Assembly (NCBI RefSeq): GCF_007993065.1
Contig: NZ_VOPL01000005.1
Span: 216,812-280,811, forward strand
Source of the DNA: Paracoccus aurantiacus
GTDB lineage: Bacteria; Pseudomonadota; Alphaproteobacteria; Rhodobacterales; Rhodobacteraceae
Direction: 5' to 3'
Length of the DNA: 64,000 nt
Within the stretch, counting starts at the first letter, position 1, and the number at the start of each line of letters is the position of its first letter. Under the pieces are notes generated by a model that saw only the letters and a program-made list of their open reading frames with translations, was not told where the DNA came from and made no database searches. Positions 12,423 through 23,637 of the stretch are shown here, piece by piece. The translations under genes and the position numbers were made by a program.

Positions 12423-13652
12423 TCAGTTCGCTGCCGCCGGGGCGGCATTTGCGGGCGCGTGGTTCATGCCCTGATGGGTAGATTGGTCCTGTTCCGCCGC
12501 AGCAGCGGCGGGGGCGCTTTCAGGGGCGGCGGCGCCTTCGCCCCAATGTGCGGCGTCAGCGGGCGCGGCCTCCTGCTGCATCAACGGCGCGGGCGTGGCG
12601 CTGCCCGCATCAGGCGCTGTAGTATCAGACGCCGCAGGCTCATGACCCGCGTGGCCGTCAGGGCTGGCGGTCACGGCGGCCTCGGCCCTGGCGGCTTCCT
12701 CGCCCGAGGCGGCGTCGCCTGTTCCGGCATGCGCCGCGCCGGCATGGTCCATCCCGCCATGATCGGCCGCCATGACTTCGTCCATGCAGACCTGCCCCGG
12801 CTCGACGCAGCGGTTCAGAATGTCGTGGTAAAGTTCTTCGTCGCCAAGCGCGTAGAAGGCAGAGGGGACATTCTCGCTCGGCTTCAGCAATTCGCGATAT
12901 GCGTCGCGGTCAAGAACCTGGCCCGAGCTGCGGGCCTTCTGAACCCAGGCGTCGAAATCGGCTTCCTCAAGACCGTGGAAGGGGAAGTTCATCCCCGAAA
13001 AACCAGCGCCGCTGTAATGCGAGGACATGCCCTTGTATTCGCCGGTTTCGTTGATGACCGCATGAAGCTGGGTCTGCATGCCGGGCATGGTATAGATCAT
13101 CCCGGCCAGCGTGGGGACGTAAAAGGCGTTCATCACCTCGGTCGAGGTCAGTTCGAACCGGATCGGCCGGTCAAGCGGCGCGGCTAGGTCGTTGACCGTC
13201 GCAATGCCGTATTGCGGATAGAAGAACAGCCATTTCCAGTCCATCGACACGACCTGCACAACCAGCGGTTCTGCCCCGTCGGTGACGCCCTGCGTCTCGC
13301 TGTCAAGCGGGCGGTACGGGTCCAGCTTGTGTGTGCTGACCCAGGTCAGCGCACCAAGCCAGATGATGATGACCAGAGGCGCTGCCCAGATCAGCAGTTC
13401 GAGCTGGACCGAATGATGGAAACTGGGGTCATATTCGCTTTCGGCATCCTCGCTGCCACTGCGATAGCGGATGGCGAACCAGATGATCGCGACCAGCACC
13501 GGCAGCACGATGACCAGAATCAGCGCCGTGGTGATGCCCAGCACATCGCGTGTCTTCGCGGCGACATCGCCACCGGGCGACAGCACCTCGGAACCGCAGC
13601 CCGCAAGGGCCAGGAACAGCGATGCAACGACAGAATTTCGGATCAGGTTCAT
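12423..13652 (-). CDS. cyoA: Cytochrome o ubiquinol oxidase subunit II CyoA with His/Met-rich tail
   Basis: Lipoprotein subunit II of the bo3 oxidase, 409 residues. The start at 13652 gives a signal peptide with lipobox LAGC (Cys near 19), then two membrane helices and a cupredoxin domain. The CuA ligands are lost ([13 protein letters not shown]), as expected for a quinol rather than cytochrome c oxidase. Residues about 297-409 form an Ala-rich tail with [22 protein letters not shown] and THQGMNHAP, well beyond the roughly 315-residue E. coli protein. The tail is periplasmic and could bind metal. Upstream in-frame codons are ignored because they bury the signal peptide. Confidence 0.95.
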   Translation of the reverse strand: MNLIRNSVVASLFLALAGCGSEVLSPGGDVAAKTRDVLGITTALILVIVLPVLVAIIWFAIRYRSGSEDAESEYDPSFHHSVQLELLIWAAPLVIIIWLGALTWVSTHKLDPYRPLDSETQGVTDGAEPLVVQVVSMDWKWLFFYPQYGIATVNDLAAPLDRPIRFELTSTEVMNAFYVPTLAGMIYTMPGMQTQLHAVINETGEYKGMSSHYSGAGFSGMNFPFHGLEEADFDAWVQKARSSGQVLDRDAYRELLKPSENVPSAFYALGDEELYHDILNRCVEPGQVCMDEVMAADHGGMDHAGAAHAGTGDAASGEEAARAEAAVTASPDGHAGHEPAASDTTAPDAGSATPAPLMQQEAAPADAAHWGEGAAAPESAPAAAAAEQDQSTHQGMNHAPANAAPAAAN

Positions 13653-13866
13653 ACTGAAAGCTCGCACGTTTCCGGTACGGATCATGACATTGCCCGACAA
13701 ATCTGCGACGCTGCTCGCGAGTGCAGAGGCACCGGACCTCGGATGCAGAAAAGCAAAGCGCGGACAAAATGTCCATGTATCATCTGACTTGACATGCCGT
13801 GACCGGACCTGATCCTTACGGGTGTGGCCCCAAATCGACGGCCGAGCGGCCAATAAGGTATAAATC

Positions 13867-15201
13867 ATGGACGCAACTGCTGATTCCGCCCCGAACGATC
13901 CCGCGAAAAAAGCGCCTGAGGAGCATGTGCGACTCAGCGATATTGCCATAGGTGTGGTGATTGGTCGCACCTCGGAGTTCTTCGATTTCTTCGTTTTCGC
14001 CATCGCCTCGGTGCTGGTCTTCCCGCGATTCATCTTTTCGTTCGCCTCTCCGGTGAACGGGATTCTGTTTGCCTTTCTCGTTCTGGCGCTGGGATTCGTG
14101 GCCCGTCCGGTAGGCAGCTTCGTCTTTACCGAAATCGACCGCCGCTGGGGTCGTGGCACAAAGCTGACCACGGCGCTTTTCCTGCTGGGCCTGTCGACCG
14201 TCGCGATTTCCTTTTTGCCCAGCTATGACGATGAAGGCTGGCTGACCGTCGCCAGCCTGTGCCTGTTCCGGATGGGGCAGGGCGCGGCATTGGGCGGTGC
14301 GTGGGACGGCATGTCGTCGCTTCTGGCGATGAAGGCGCCCGAAGGGAAGAAGGGGCGCTATGCGACCATCCCGCAGATCGGCGCGCCTTTGGGTCTTATC
14401 CTTGCCAGCGGCCTGTTCATCTTTCTGCGCACCTCGCTGTCAGAGGGTGAATTCCTGTCCTTCGGCTGGCGCTATCCGTTCTTCGTCGCCTTCGCGATCA
14501 ACGTCGTCGCGCTTTTCGCGCGCCTGCGCCTTGCCGTCAGCGAAGAGTTCGACACGCTGTATGCCGAAGCAGAGCTGCGCCCCCGGATCAACCCGCGCCT
14601 GCTGCGCGAAGAGGCAACGAACATCATCGCCGGTGCCTTCATCCCGCTGGCGACGCTTGCGCTGTTCCACATGGTCACGGTGTTTCCGCTTGCCTGGATC
14701 TATCTGAACGCCCCTGAAAACATCACCGGCTTCCTTCTGATCGAGATCGTGGGCGCGTTGATCGGGCTTGGCGGTATCATCGCCTCGGGATTCATTGCAG
14801 ACCGGACAGGACGACGGACATTGCTGCGCAACTGCGCCATCGGCATTGCCGTTTATGCGGTGATCTCGCCCTTGCTGCTAAGCCTCGGCTTCTCGGGTGA
14901 GGCGCTTTACGTCTTCATCGGCTTCGCGCTTCTTGGCCTTTCCTTCGGCCAGTCCTCGGGTGCGGTCGCCTCGGGGTTCCAGATGAAGAACCGCTATACC
15001 GCGTCCAATCTGACGGCTGATCTGTCCTGGATGTTCGGCGCAGGCTTCGCGCCCTTCGTGGCGCTTTACCTGACCGAGACATTCGGTCTGTGGTCGGCGG
15101 GGGCTTATCTGCTGTCAGGTGCGCTTGGCACGCTGGCGGCGCTGACCCTGTTCCGGCGCACTCAAGCGATGCGCCGGCAACAGGATAACTCGTGGCGCTG
15201 A
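13867..15201 (+). CDS. MFS transporter (metabolite:H+ symporter type)
   Basis: A 444-residue, 12-helix major facilitator. GRTSEFFDFFVFAIASVLVFP resembles the N-terminal helix of metabolite:H+ symporters. GFVARPVGSFVFTEIDRRWGR is the loop 2-3 signature, and ADRTGRRTLL is its repeat in the C-terminal half. The substrate is not evident. It is transcribed away from cyoA across 214 bases, so the two may share control. A perfect hairpin follows its stop. Confidence 0.85.
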   Translation: MDATADSAPNDPAKKAPEEHVRLSDIAIGVVIGRTSEFFDFFVFAIASVLVFPRFIFSFASPVNGILFAFLVLALGFVARPVGSFVFTEIDRRWGRGTKLTTALFLLGLSTVAISFLPSYDDEGWLTVASLCLFRMGQGAALGGAWDGMSSLLAMKAPEGKKGRYATIPQIGAPLGLILASGLFIFLRTSLSEGEFLSFGWRYPFFVAFAINVVALFARLRLAVSEEFDTLYAEAELRPRINPRLLREEATNIIAGAFIPLATLALFHMVTVFPLAWIYLNAPENITGFLLIEIVGALIGLGGIIASGFIADRTGRRTLLRNCAIGIAVYAVISPLLLSLGFSGEALYVFIGFALLGLSFGQSSGAVASGFQMKNRYTASNLTADLSWMFGAGFAPFVALYLTETFGLWSAGAYLLSGALGTLAALTLFRRTQAMRRQQDNSWR

Positions 15202-15204
15202 TGA

Positions 15205-15228
15205 CCGGCGCGTTCTGAAACGCGCCGG
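15205..15228. terminator. Bidirectional hairpin terminator
   Basis: A perfect 10-bp stem (CCGGCGCGTT / AACGCGCCGG) closed by a CTGA tetraloop, placed between the convergent MFS and helicase genes. There is no strong T tract on either side, so termination strength is uncertain. Confidence 0.65.
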
Positions 15229-15240
15229 CCAGAGCTTCGT

Positions 15241-17295
15241 TTACGAACGCCCCTTGGGTCGGCGCGGGACCGCGTCGCCGCCCTGACGGCCGCGGCCGGT
15301 CGTAGCCGGGCGGCTGCCCTTGGGCTTGTCGGATCTGAAGCTTTTCGTGCCTTTCGCGCCGGCGGATCGCCCTGCGCCCGGCTTCGCATCCTGTGAAAGC
15401 GGCGGCTTCGCGTCGCGTGACGGTTTACCTTTCGCGCGTGGGTTAGGCGCGCCCGGTTTACCGCTGCGCGCCGCCTTCTTATCGGTGCTCCACCGCGCTT
15501 TCTTGCGCGGCTTGTCACCCTGCAAAGGGTTTTCGCCTTCGGTCGGCGACCACGCCTGCGCTGGTTTGGAGGGTGCCTGCTTCCTTTCGGGCTTCGGCTT
15601 CGCTTCAAAATCCGGTTTATCACCGTCGGTGGTCGGCTTTGCCGATGATCGCGCCGGTCGCGCTGTGGCGGGGCGCGGCCCTTTCGATGGCGCACGACGC
15701 TCGGTCCTCGCCTCGGGTGCCGGTTCGCCGCGAAGACGCCGCATTGTCAGGCCCGGCTCGATCTCGATCACCTCGCCGAAGCGCGGTGCATCACCCGTCG
15801 CGATCTGGACGTGGGTTTCGTTCTCGCGCACCCGAATTGCGCCAATCGCGTCGCGGGTGATGCCGCCTGCTTCGCATATCTTGGGCAGCAGCCAGCGTGC
15901 CTCGGCGCGCCCGGTATGGCCGACTGACAGCGTGAACCAGATCGAGGCGCCGAATTCGCGCGGCGGACGCGGTTTTGCATCCGCGAGCGGTGCCGTATCG
16001 CTCAACTCCTCGGGTGGGGGGCGGCCTTCTCGCCAAAGCTGGACGAAGGCTGCGGCAAGCTGCTCGGGGCCAAGCTGTTCCAGAAGCGCGTTCGCGACGC
16101 CCATATCATCAAGCGCCGCTTGCAGCACCGGATCGGCCAGCATCCGTTCATCGTCGCGCGCGCTGACTTCCTCGGCGGAGGGTGCCTTGCCCCATTCCGC
16201 AGTGACTTTCGCGCCTTGCAGCAGTCGCTGCGCCTTCTTGTATTCGGACGGCGTGACGATCAGCGCCGAAACGCCCTTCGCGCCCGCCCGCCCGGTCCGG
16301 CCAGAACGGTGCAGCAGAGTTTCGGAATTGGTTGGCAGGTCCGCGTGAATCACCAGTTCCAGACCGGGCAGGTCGATCCCGCGTGCTGCGACATCGGTGG
16401 CGATACAGACCCGCGCGCGCCCGTCACGCAGCGCCTGAAGCGCATGTGTGCGTTCCTGTTGCGACAGCTCGCCCGACAGCGCGACGACGCGGAAACCGCG
16501 ATTGCCCATCCGCGCCAGCAGATGGTTCACATTGGCGCGCGTCTTGCAGAAAATGATTGCGGTTCGTGCCTCATAGTAGCGCAGCAGGTTGAAGATCGCG
16601 TTTTCCTTGTCCCGCGCCGTGACCGACAGCGCGCGATAGGCGATATCGCCGTGCTGGCGCGCCTCGCCAGTTGCGACGACGCGCAGGCTGTCGCGCTGGA
16701 AGTCGCGGGCAAGGGCTTCGATGGCGGGCGGCACCGTCGCCGAAAACATGAGACTGCGGCGCGTTTCGGGCGCAGAACCCAGGATGAATTCCAGATCCTC
16801 GCGAAACCCGAGATCGAGCATTTCGTCGGCTTCGTCCAGCACCGCGACGCGCAGACCGGACAGATCGAGCGCGCCCTTTTCGATATGATCGCGCAGGCGT
16901 CCCGGCGTGCCGACAACGATCTGCGCGCCCCGCGCCAATGCGCGGCGCTCGGTCCGGTAATCCATGCCGCCGACACAGGTGGCAATGCGCGCGCCGGTCG
17001 CCGCATATAGCCAGTTGAGTTCGGCTGCGACCTGCAGGGCCAGTTCGCGCGTGGGTGCGATGGCAAGGGCAAGCGGGCTGTCTGCCTGCGGCAGCGCGCC
17101 AGTTTCGTCCAGCAGATCGGGCGCCGCCGCAAGGCCGAAGGCCACGGTCTTGCCGGACCCGGTCTGGGCCGAGACAAGCAGATCGCGCCCTTCTGCCTCG
17201 GGGTTCAGCACGGCCTGCTGAACAGAAGTAAGTTTGTCATAGCCTCGTTCGGCCAGGGCCGCCGCCAGTGGCGCGGCAATTTCGTTCTGGATCAT
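15241..17295 (-). CDS. DEAD-box RNA helicase with DbpA-type RNA-binding domain and basic tail
   Basis: ATP-dependent RNA helicase of 684 residues. Motifs are SAQTGSGKT (I), PTRELA (Ia), DEADEM (II), SAT (III) and HRSGRTGRAG (VI). After the two RecA domains there is a DbpA-like RNA-binding module (ASIWFTLSVGHTGRAEARWL) and then about 157 residues rich in Lys, Arg, Pro and Ala. In E. coli, DbpA acts on 23S rRNA; the same target is likely but not shown. The start at 17295 (MIQNEIAAPL) is preferred because codons farther upstream lie in the leader. Confidence 0.9.
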   Translation of the reverse strand: MIQNEIAAPLAAALAERGYDKLTSVQQAVLNPEAEGRDLLVSAQTGSGKTVAFGLAAAPDLLDETGALPQADSPLALAIAPTRELALQVAAELNWLYAATGARIATCVGGMDYRTERRALARGAQIVVGTPGRLRDHIEKGALDLSGLRVAVLDEADEMLDLGFREDLEFILGSAPETRRSLMFSATVPPAIEALARDFQRDSLRVVATGEARQHGDIAYRALSVTARDKENAIFNLLRYYEARTAIIFCKTRANVNHLLARMGNRGFRVVALSGELSQQERTHALQALRDGRARVCIATDVAARGIDLPGLELVIHADLPTNSETLLHRSGRTGRAGAKGVSALIVTPSEYKKAQRLLQGAKVTAEWGKAPSAEEVSARDDERMLADPVLQAALDDMGVANALLEQLGPEQLAAAFVQLWREGRPPPEELSDTAPLADAKPRPPREFGASIWFTLSVGHTGRAEARWLLPKICEAGGITRDAIGAIRVRENETHVQIATGDAPRFGEVIEIEPGLTMRRLRGEPAPEARTERRAPSKGPRPATARPARSSAKPTTDGDKPDFEAKPKPERKQAPSKPAQAWSPTEGENPLQGDKPRKKARWSTDKKAARSGKPGAPNPRAKGKPSRDAKPPLSQDAKPGAGRSAGAKGTKSFRSDKPKGSRPATTGRGRQGGDAVPRRPKGRS

Positions 17296-17614
17296 TGATT
17301 GTCTGCCTGATTGGCCCGCGTGCCGGGTTCTCGGCCCGGTCCTGCTTGCATGCGGCCCATCCGCATGCAGCCAAAACAGCCGATCCGTCGCCCTATCGCC
17401 CGCGCGGGCCAGAGTCAAAGGATTGTTGTGGCGCGGCTCTCCTTCGCGCGGGGGCGCAGTGATGACGCAGAACTTGCGCGAACGTGCGAAGCGCATGTTC
17501 TTGCGGGCTTAACAGACGCCGCGCCGACGCGTATAGATTCGGAATGGTCTGGCGGCGCGCATGCTGCGCGGTGGCGGGTCAGAGAGCAGAAATTCAGGAA
17601 CCCTCAAGGGACAG
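17296..17614. other. Divergent intergenic region with helicase leader hairpin
   Basis: 319 bases between the RNA helicase start and the first I78 gene. It holds a perfect 9-bp inverted repeat, TGCATGCGG / CCGCATGCA, at 17347-17369 with a 5-base loop, inside the helicase leader. No gene or recognised operator was seen otherwise. Confidence 0.5.
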
Positions 17615-17968
17615 ATGAACAACATGACGACGACGACGTTTCGACTGATCGCCCCCCTCGCCGCCGTTGCAGCGCTTGCCGGCTGTATGGCCGGCCCGGC
17701 CGCGCAGGAGCCAGTTCAGCCGCCGGGGATCGAGCCGCTGCCGACCGCCGCCGATGACGGCCTGCAGGAACGCAAGCCCGACCTGTGCAAATCCTCGACC
17801 TATGCCAACTATGTCGGTCAGCCGGGCAGTGTGATCCCGACGCTGGGAATCAGCAAGGAATACCGGATCGTCGAATATCGCGGGATCGAGCCGCAGAACT
17901 ATGATCCGAACCGCATGGTCTTCCGTCTGGACGCGGCCGGGAACATTTCCGGCGTGGATTGCGGCTGA
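17615..17968 (+). CDS. I78 peptidase-inhibitor family lipoprotein
   Basis: A 117-residue exported lipoprotein: signal peptide then LAGCMAG lipobox. The C-terminal half matches the I78 inhibitor pattern: KPDLCKSS, VGQPGS, and the terminal block DPNRMVFRLDAAGNISGVDCG, where two Cys bracket the domain. Such proteins can inhibit serine proteases. Its stop overlaps the next I78 gene (TGATG). A second ATG at 17624 is an alternative start. Confidence 0.75.
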   Translation: MNNMTTTTFRLIAPLAAVAALAGCMAGPAAQEPVQPPGIEPLPTAADDGLQERKPDLCKSSTYANYVGQPGSVIPTLGISKEYRIVEYRGIEPQNYDPNRMVFRLDAAGNISGVDCG

Positions 17969-18255
17969 TGCTGCTGCGTCTGGCGGCGCCGCTGGCTGCG
18001 TTGGCGCTTCTTGGCGCTTGCACCGAGGAAGAACTTGCGGGCGCAACCTCGGTGCCGCCGCCTTCGGATGCTTGCGGCGCAGCCGGGCTGCAGGTGCTGG
18101 TTGGAAAGCCGCTGGGGGCAATCGACGTCAAGTCCCTGCCAAGCGCGCCGCGCCAGATCGGACCTGATATGGCCGTGACGGCAGATTATCAGCCCGATCG
18201 GCTGAACGTCGAATACAATGGCAGCAATATCATCACGAAAGTGGCCTGCTACTGA
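17968..18255 (+). CDS. Second I78 peptidase-inhibitor family lipoprotein
   Basis: A 95-residue lipoprotein with lipobox LLGACTEE. The I78 core is clear: SDACGAAGLQVLVGKPL and DYQPDRLNVEYNGSNIITKV ending in CY. It starts on the last base of the preceding I78 gene, so the pair is translationally coupled. The two domains differ widely in sequence, so this is an old duplication or a pairing of paralogues rather than a recent copy. Confidence 0.8.
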   Translation: MLLRLAAPLAALALLGACTEEELAGATSVPPPSDACGAAGLQVLVGKPLGAIDVKSLPSAPRQIGPDMAVTADYQPDRLNVEYNGSNIITKVACY

Positions 18256-18380
18256 TATGCTGCGGTCCGTGGCAGGGGCCAACCGCCCTGTCGCGGCTGT
18301 TTCCTGCTTCCGGCATCGCGGGCAAAGGCGAGTGGCGAAATTTCCGTTGACACCGCCGCGCGGACTGTCACCATTCCGTC

Positions 18381-18716
18381 ATGCAGAACCCGACGCAGCC
18401 GTTCGTCCCGCAGCCCGACCGTGTCGCTTTCGACCGGGCAGAGCTTGCCTCGATCCTGTCAACATATGGCCGAATGGTCGCCGCTGGCGAGTGGCGCGAT
18501 TACGCCATGGCGTTTCTCAGCGATGTCGCGGTATTTTCGATCTTCCGCCACGCGGCCGAAACGCCGATCTATCGCGTCGAGAAACGCCCGAAGCTGCGCG
18601 CGGCGCAGGGCATGTATTCGGTCATCGGGATGGACGGGCGCATTCTGAAGCGCGGTCACGACCTCAAGCAGGTCATGCGGGTGTTCGACCGCAAGATGAT
18701 CCGCCCGATCAGCTAA
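18381..18716 (+). CDS. DUF2794 domain protein
   Basis: A 111-residue cytoplasmic protein of the alphaproteobacterial DUF2794 family. Recognised by FDRAELASILSTYGRMVAAGEWRDY (read in two halves), AVFSIFRHAAETPIYR and a basic C terminus FDRKMIRPIS. No function is established to my knowledge. Its 3' end overlaps the convergent thiQ stop by four bases. Confidence 0.8.
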   Translation: MQNPTQPFVPQPDRVAFDRAELASILSTYGRMVAAGEWRDYAMAFLSDVAVFSIFRHAAETPIYRVEKRPKLRAAQGMYSVIGMDGRILKRGHDLKQVMRVFDRKMIRPIS

Positions 18717-19391
18717 CCCAGATAGGCGCGAAGCGCAGGTGGTGGGTCGTCCAGAAGCGGGCCGGTCATGGCAGGGGGCTGCGCGATGCCGTCGACAACG
18801 ACAACGGTTTCCGGCGCGAAGGCGCGGGCGTCATCGGGGTCATGTGTCACCATCAGCACTGTCGTGCCGGTTTCACCGGCGATCCGTTCCAGCAGTTGCA
18901 GCATATCGGTTTTGAGCGCGGGACCGAGGGCCGCGAAAGCCTCGTCCAGCAGCAGGATCGGCCGGGCACGAAGGGCCACGCGCGCCAGTGCGACGCGGCT
19001 TTGCTGCCCGCCAGAGAGTTGCGCCGGGCGACGGTCCGCCATGCCTTCAAGTCCGACCTGGCGAAGCGCATCGGCGACTCGAGCCTGCTGCTCAGGCGAA
19101 AGGCGCAGATCGGGGCGCAGGCCAAGGCCGACATTCTGCGCCACGCTCAGATGCGGAAAAAGGTTCTGATCCTGAAACAGGGTCGACACCGGCCTGTCGC
19201 CCGGCGGGATTTGTGAAAGATCCTTCCCGGCCCAAAGCACGCGCCCGGCGCTGAGGGGGACAAAACCCGCAACCATCCCCAGAAGCGTTGATTTGCCCGA
19301 GCCCGAAGGCCCGATGACTGCAATGCGCGCGCCGGCAGCGATCTCGAAATCAGCCGAAAGGCGAAAGCTGCCAAGCGTTGCCTCGGCCCGG

Positions 19392-19405
<14 letters not shown>
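18713..19405 (-). CDS. thiQ: Thiamine ABC transporter ATP-binding protein ThiQ
   Basis: ATPase of the thiamine/TPP importer, about 230 residues. Walker A is GPSGSGKSTLL, the signature is LSGGQQSRVALARV and Walker B is ILLLDEAFAALG. The Q loop is FQDQNLFPHL. I use the GTG at 19405, which gives MLRFDRAEATLG and the usual ThiQ length. It overlaps the end of thiP by 14 bases. The longer frame to 19444 adds an unlikely Cys-containing leader. Confidence 0.9.
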
Positions 19406-20932
<1,527 letters not shown>

Positions 20933-20957
<25 letters not shown>

Positions 20958-21910
20958 TCATCCAGCGCGGGTTTGCGTATCGCCTCGGCTTCCTGCTCGG
21001 GGAAGGAAAGCGTCTTTTCAGGGCGCGGCAGATCCGCGAAATAAGCTGGAAGCTGATCGTCCGGCAGCTTCGACGGATAGGACCAGTTCGCTTCGGCGAT
21101 CATCCCCTGAAACTCGGGCGAAAGGATATAATCCATGAATTTCTGCGCCAGCTCGGGCTGGTCGGTATCCTTGAGCTGCGCGGCAAGTTCGGCCAGCAGG
21201 TAATGTCCTTCCGGGAAGATCGCAGCATGCTTGGTTTTGTCATCCTCGGCCCCGATGTGATAGGCGGGCGAGGTCGTGAAGCTGAGGACCATATCTGCCT
21301 CGCCATCGGTGAACATGCCATAGGCTTCGGACCAGTCCTGCGTCACGGTCAGCACCTTCGGGCGCAGCTTTTCCCACGCCTGCTTGCTGTCATCGCCGAA
21401 CACGGCCTTGACCCACAGCAGCAGCGCCAGACCAGAGACGGAGCTGCGCGGGTCCTGAATGACGATCTTGAGATCGTCGGGTGCATCCAGCAGCGCCTGA
21501 AAGCTTTGCGGTGGGCTGGCCAGTCGGGTTTCGTCATAGACGAACGCGGTTTCCGACCAGTTGAAGGGCAAAAAGGTCTGATCTGTCCAAGCGATCGGCA
21601 TGGTCAGCCCGGATGTATCCTGATTATGCGGTGCGAACAGCCCGCTTTCGCGGGCCCGCAGCGTCTGGTCCATGCTCAGGCCGATAACCGCGTCGGCTTC
21701 GGTTCCCTGACCTTCCAGCAGGATGCGGGGCAGCACGTCACCCGTCACGAAAACGAGGTCGCATTCGCAGACGGCTTCGAAGCCTTGCTCTATCTTCGGG
21801 CCCGGCCCCCATTCTGATGCGAAATATTCCGGCGCATAGATGGTCAGTTCCGGGCCTGCGGCAAGCGCGGGCGAGGCGGTCGTCAAAAGGGCGAACAGGG
21901 CGTTTCGCAT
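20933..21910 (-). CDS. thiB: Thiamine ABC transporter substrate-binding protein ThiB
   Basis: A 325-residue periplasmic binding protein with a signal peptide (ALFALLTTASPALAA). The mature part begins PELTIYAPEYFASEWGPGP, matching ThiB, with DAVIGLSMDQTL and VLSFTTSPAYH further on. First gene of thiBPQ and directly behind a TPP riboswitch, which confirms a thiamine role over iron or polyamine binding proteins of similar fold. Confidence 0.93.
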
Positions 21911-21950
21911 CGCTTTCCTCCTTCAATGATGTTTCGGAAAGAAAGGGCAG

Positions 21951-22040
21951 CGAAACCTTCCCTCCGCCGGTGTTAGCCGGATCAGGTTCTGCGGGTCCGC
22001 ATTGCGCGTCTCAGCCGTGACAGGCCCCCCGAGGCGCGAC
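21951..22040 (-). promoter_or_regulatory. TPP riboswitch upstream of thiB
   Basis: Minus-strand leader with CTGAGA (complement of 22009-22014), CCCGCAGAACCTGATCCGG and ACACCGGCGGAGGGAA. These match the conserved TPP aptamer core. It lies 40-130 bases before the thiB ATG, with thiB's own Shine-Dalgarno (GGAGGAAAG) in between. It should coordinate thiamine uptake with synthesis. Ends approximate. Confidence 0.95.
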
Positions 22041-22141
22041 CAAGATGGGCAATCGGCGCGCGATGCGCAAGCGAATGTTGCATCGCGTCGGCTTGCCGGG
22101 GCGCGGCGGGATCGCTAACCAAGGGCCAAAGGAGATCCGTG

Positions 22142-23242
22142 ATGAGCCTTAACAGCTTCGGCCATGTTTTCCGCGTCACCACCTGGGGCGAAAGTCACGG
22201 GCCGGCGCTTGGCTGCGTTATTGACGGCTGCCCCCCCGGCGTCGCGCTTGACGAGGGCTGGATTCAGCCCTTCATGGACCGCCGCCGCCCAGGCACGTCG
22301 AAGAACACAACCCAGCGGCAGGAAGCCGATCAGGTCCGCATCCTGTCGGGCGTGTTCGAGGGAAAGACCACAGGCACTCCCATCATGCTGATGATCGAGA
22401 ACACCGATCAGCGGTCAAAGGATTATGGCGAGATCGCGAAGGCTTTCCGGCCGGGTCATGCGGACATCACGTATCACCAGAAATATGGCATCAGGGATTA
22501 TCGCGGCGGCGGGCGGTCGTCGGCGCGCGAAACGGCGGCGCGGGTCGCGGCGGGTGCCGTGGCGCAGGCCGTGCTGCGAGATCTGGCGCCGAAGGTGCAG
22601 ATCATCGGCTATATGGTCCAGATGGGCGAGATGCATCTGGATCGCGCAAATTTCGACGAAAGCGCCATTCGCGAAAACCCGTTCTTCCTGCCTGACGCCA
22701 GCGCCGCGCAGGCATGGGAGGATTATCTGACCGGCATCCGCAAGGCGCAGAACAGCGTTGGTGCCGCGCTTGAAGTGCTGATCCGTGGCTGCCCACCCGG
22801 TCTTGGTGCGCCCGTCTATGGCAAGCTGGACACGGACCTTGCTGCCGCGATGATGTCGATCAACGCCGTCAAAGGGGTCGAGATCGGCGAGGGCATGGCC
22901 GCCGCCGCCCTGACCGGTACCGCGAATGCCGACGAAATCCGCATGGGCCCGGATGGGCCGGAATATCTGTCGAACCATGCGGGCGGCATTCTGGGCGGTA
23001 TTTCGACCGGGCAGGACATCGTGGTGCGCTTTTCGGTCAAGCCGACCTCGTCGATCCTGACGCCGCGCCGCACCATCAATGCCAAGGGCGAAGAAATCGA
23101 GCTGATTACCAAGGGCCGTCACGACCCCTGCGTCGGCATCCGCGCCGTTCCCGTGGCCGAGGCGATGGCCGCCTGTGTGGTCCTTGATCAGCTTTTGCTG
23201 GACCGCGCGCAGACAGGTGGTGTGCGCGGACAAATTGGCTGA
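22142..23242 (+). CDS. aroC: Chorismate synthase AroC
   Basis: Converts EPSP to chorismate using reduced FMN, the last shikimate step. The 366-residue protein opens with [20 protein letters not shown], a hallmark start, and has [28 protein letters not shown] and the distal [18 protein letters not shown] precedes the ATG; the adjacent GTG at 22139 is not needed. Transcribed away from thiB. The stop overlaps the next ATG (TGATG). Confidence 0.98.
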   Translation: MSLNSFGHVFRVTTWGESHGPALGCVIDGCPPGVALDEGWIQPFMDRRRPGTSKNTTQRQEADQVRILSGVFEGKTTGTPIMLMIENTDQRSKDYGEIAKAFRPGHADITYHQKYGIRDYRGGGRSSARETAARVAAGAVAQAVLRDLAPKVQIIGYMVQMGEMHLDRANFDESAIRENPFFLPDASAAQAWEDYLTGIRKAQNSVGAALEVLIRGCPPGLGAPVYGKLDTDLAAAMMSINAVKGVEIGEGMAAAALTGTANADEIRMGPDGPEYLSNHAGGILGGISTGQDIVVRFSVKPTSSILTPRRTINAKGEEIELITKGRHDPCVGIRAVPVAEAMAACVVLDQLLLDRAQTGGVRGQIG

Positions 23243-23565
23243 TGGGCACGACAAAGGAACAGGCTGCGGCGATCGTCGCCAAGCTGACACCGGCAGGCGA
23301 GGTCGTCGCTAGACCCATGTTCGGCGATTACGGCATCTATCTCGACGGGGTGATCTTTGGCGTAATCTGCGATGGGCAGCTTTTCATCAAGCCGACCGAC
23401 GCAGCGCGTGCCGTCCTGCGCAATCCCGCCGAGGGGATTCCCTATCACAACGCCCGACCGCATCTGCGAATCGAGCCTGAAGATCTGGATGATCCGGGCC
23501 ATATGGCGCGAATCCTGTCGCTGACTGTCGCAAACCTGCCAAAGAAGGCCGGAAAGAAGCGTTGA
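23242..23565 (+). CDS. TfoX/Sxy N-terminal domain protein
   Basis: A 107-residue protein consisting only of the TfoX N-terminal domain: ARPMFGDYGIYLDGVIFGVI followed by LFIKPTDAAR. In gammaproteobacteria, full TfoX/Sxy activates competence genes with CRP. Single-domain versions like this one have no settled role. Translationally coupled to aroC and ends in a basic tail PKKAGKKR. Confidence 0.85.
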   Translation: MGTTKEQAAAIVAKLTPAGEVVARPMFGDYGIYLDGVIFGVICDGQLFIKPTDAARAVLRNPAEGIPYHNARPHLRIEPEDLDDPGHMARILSLTVANLPKKAGKKR

Positions 23566-23637
23566 TTCCGGGCCTCTGGTCGTCGGAATGCGAAAGAATC
23601 CCGTTTTATTTCATATGAATAATCTGCCCGGCGTTGG

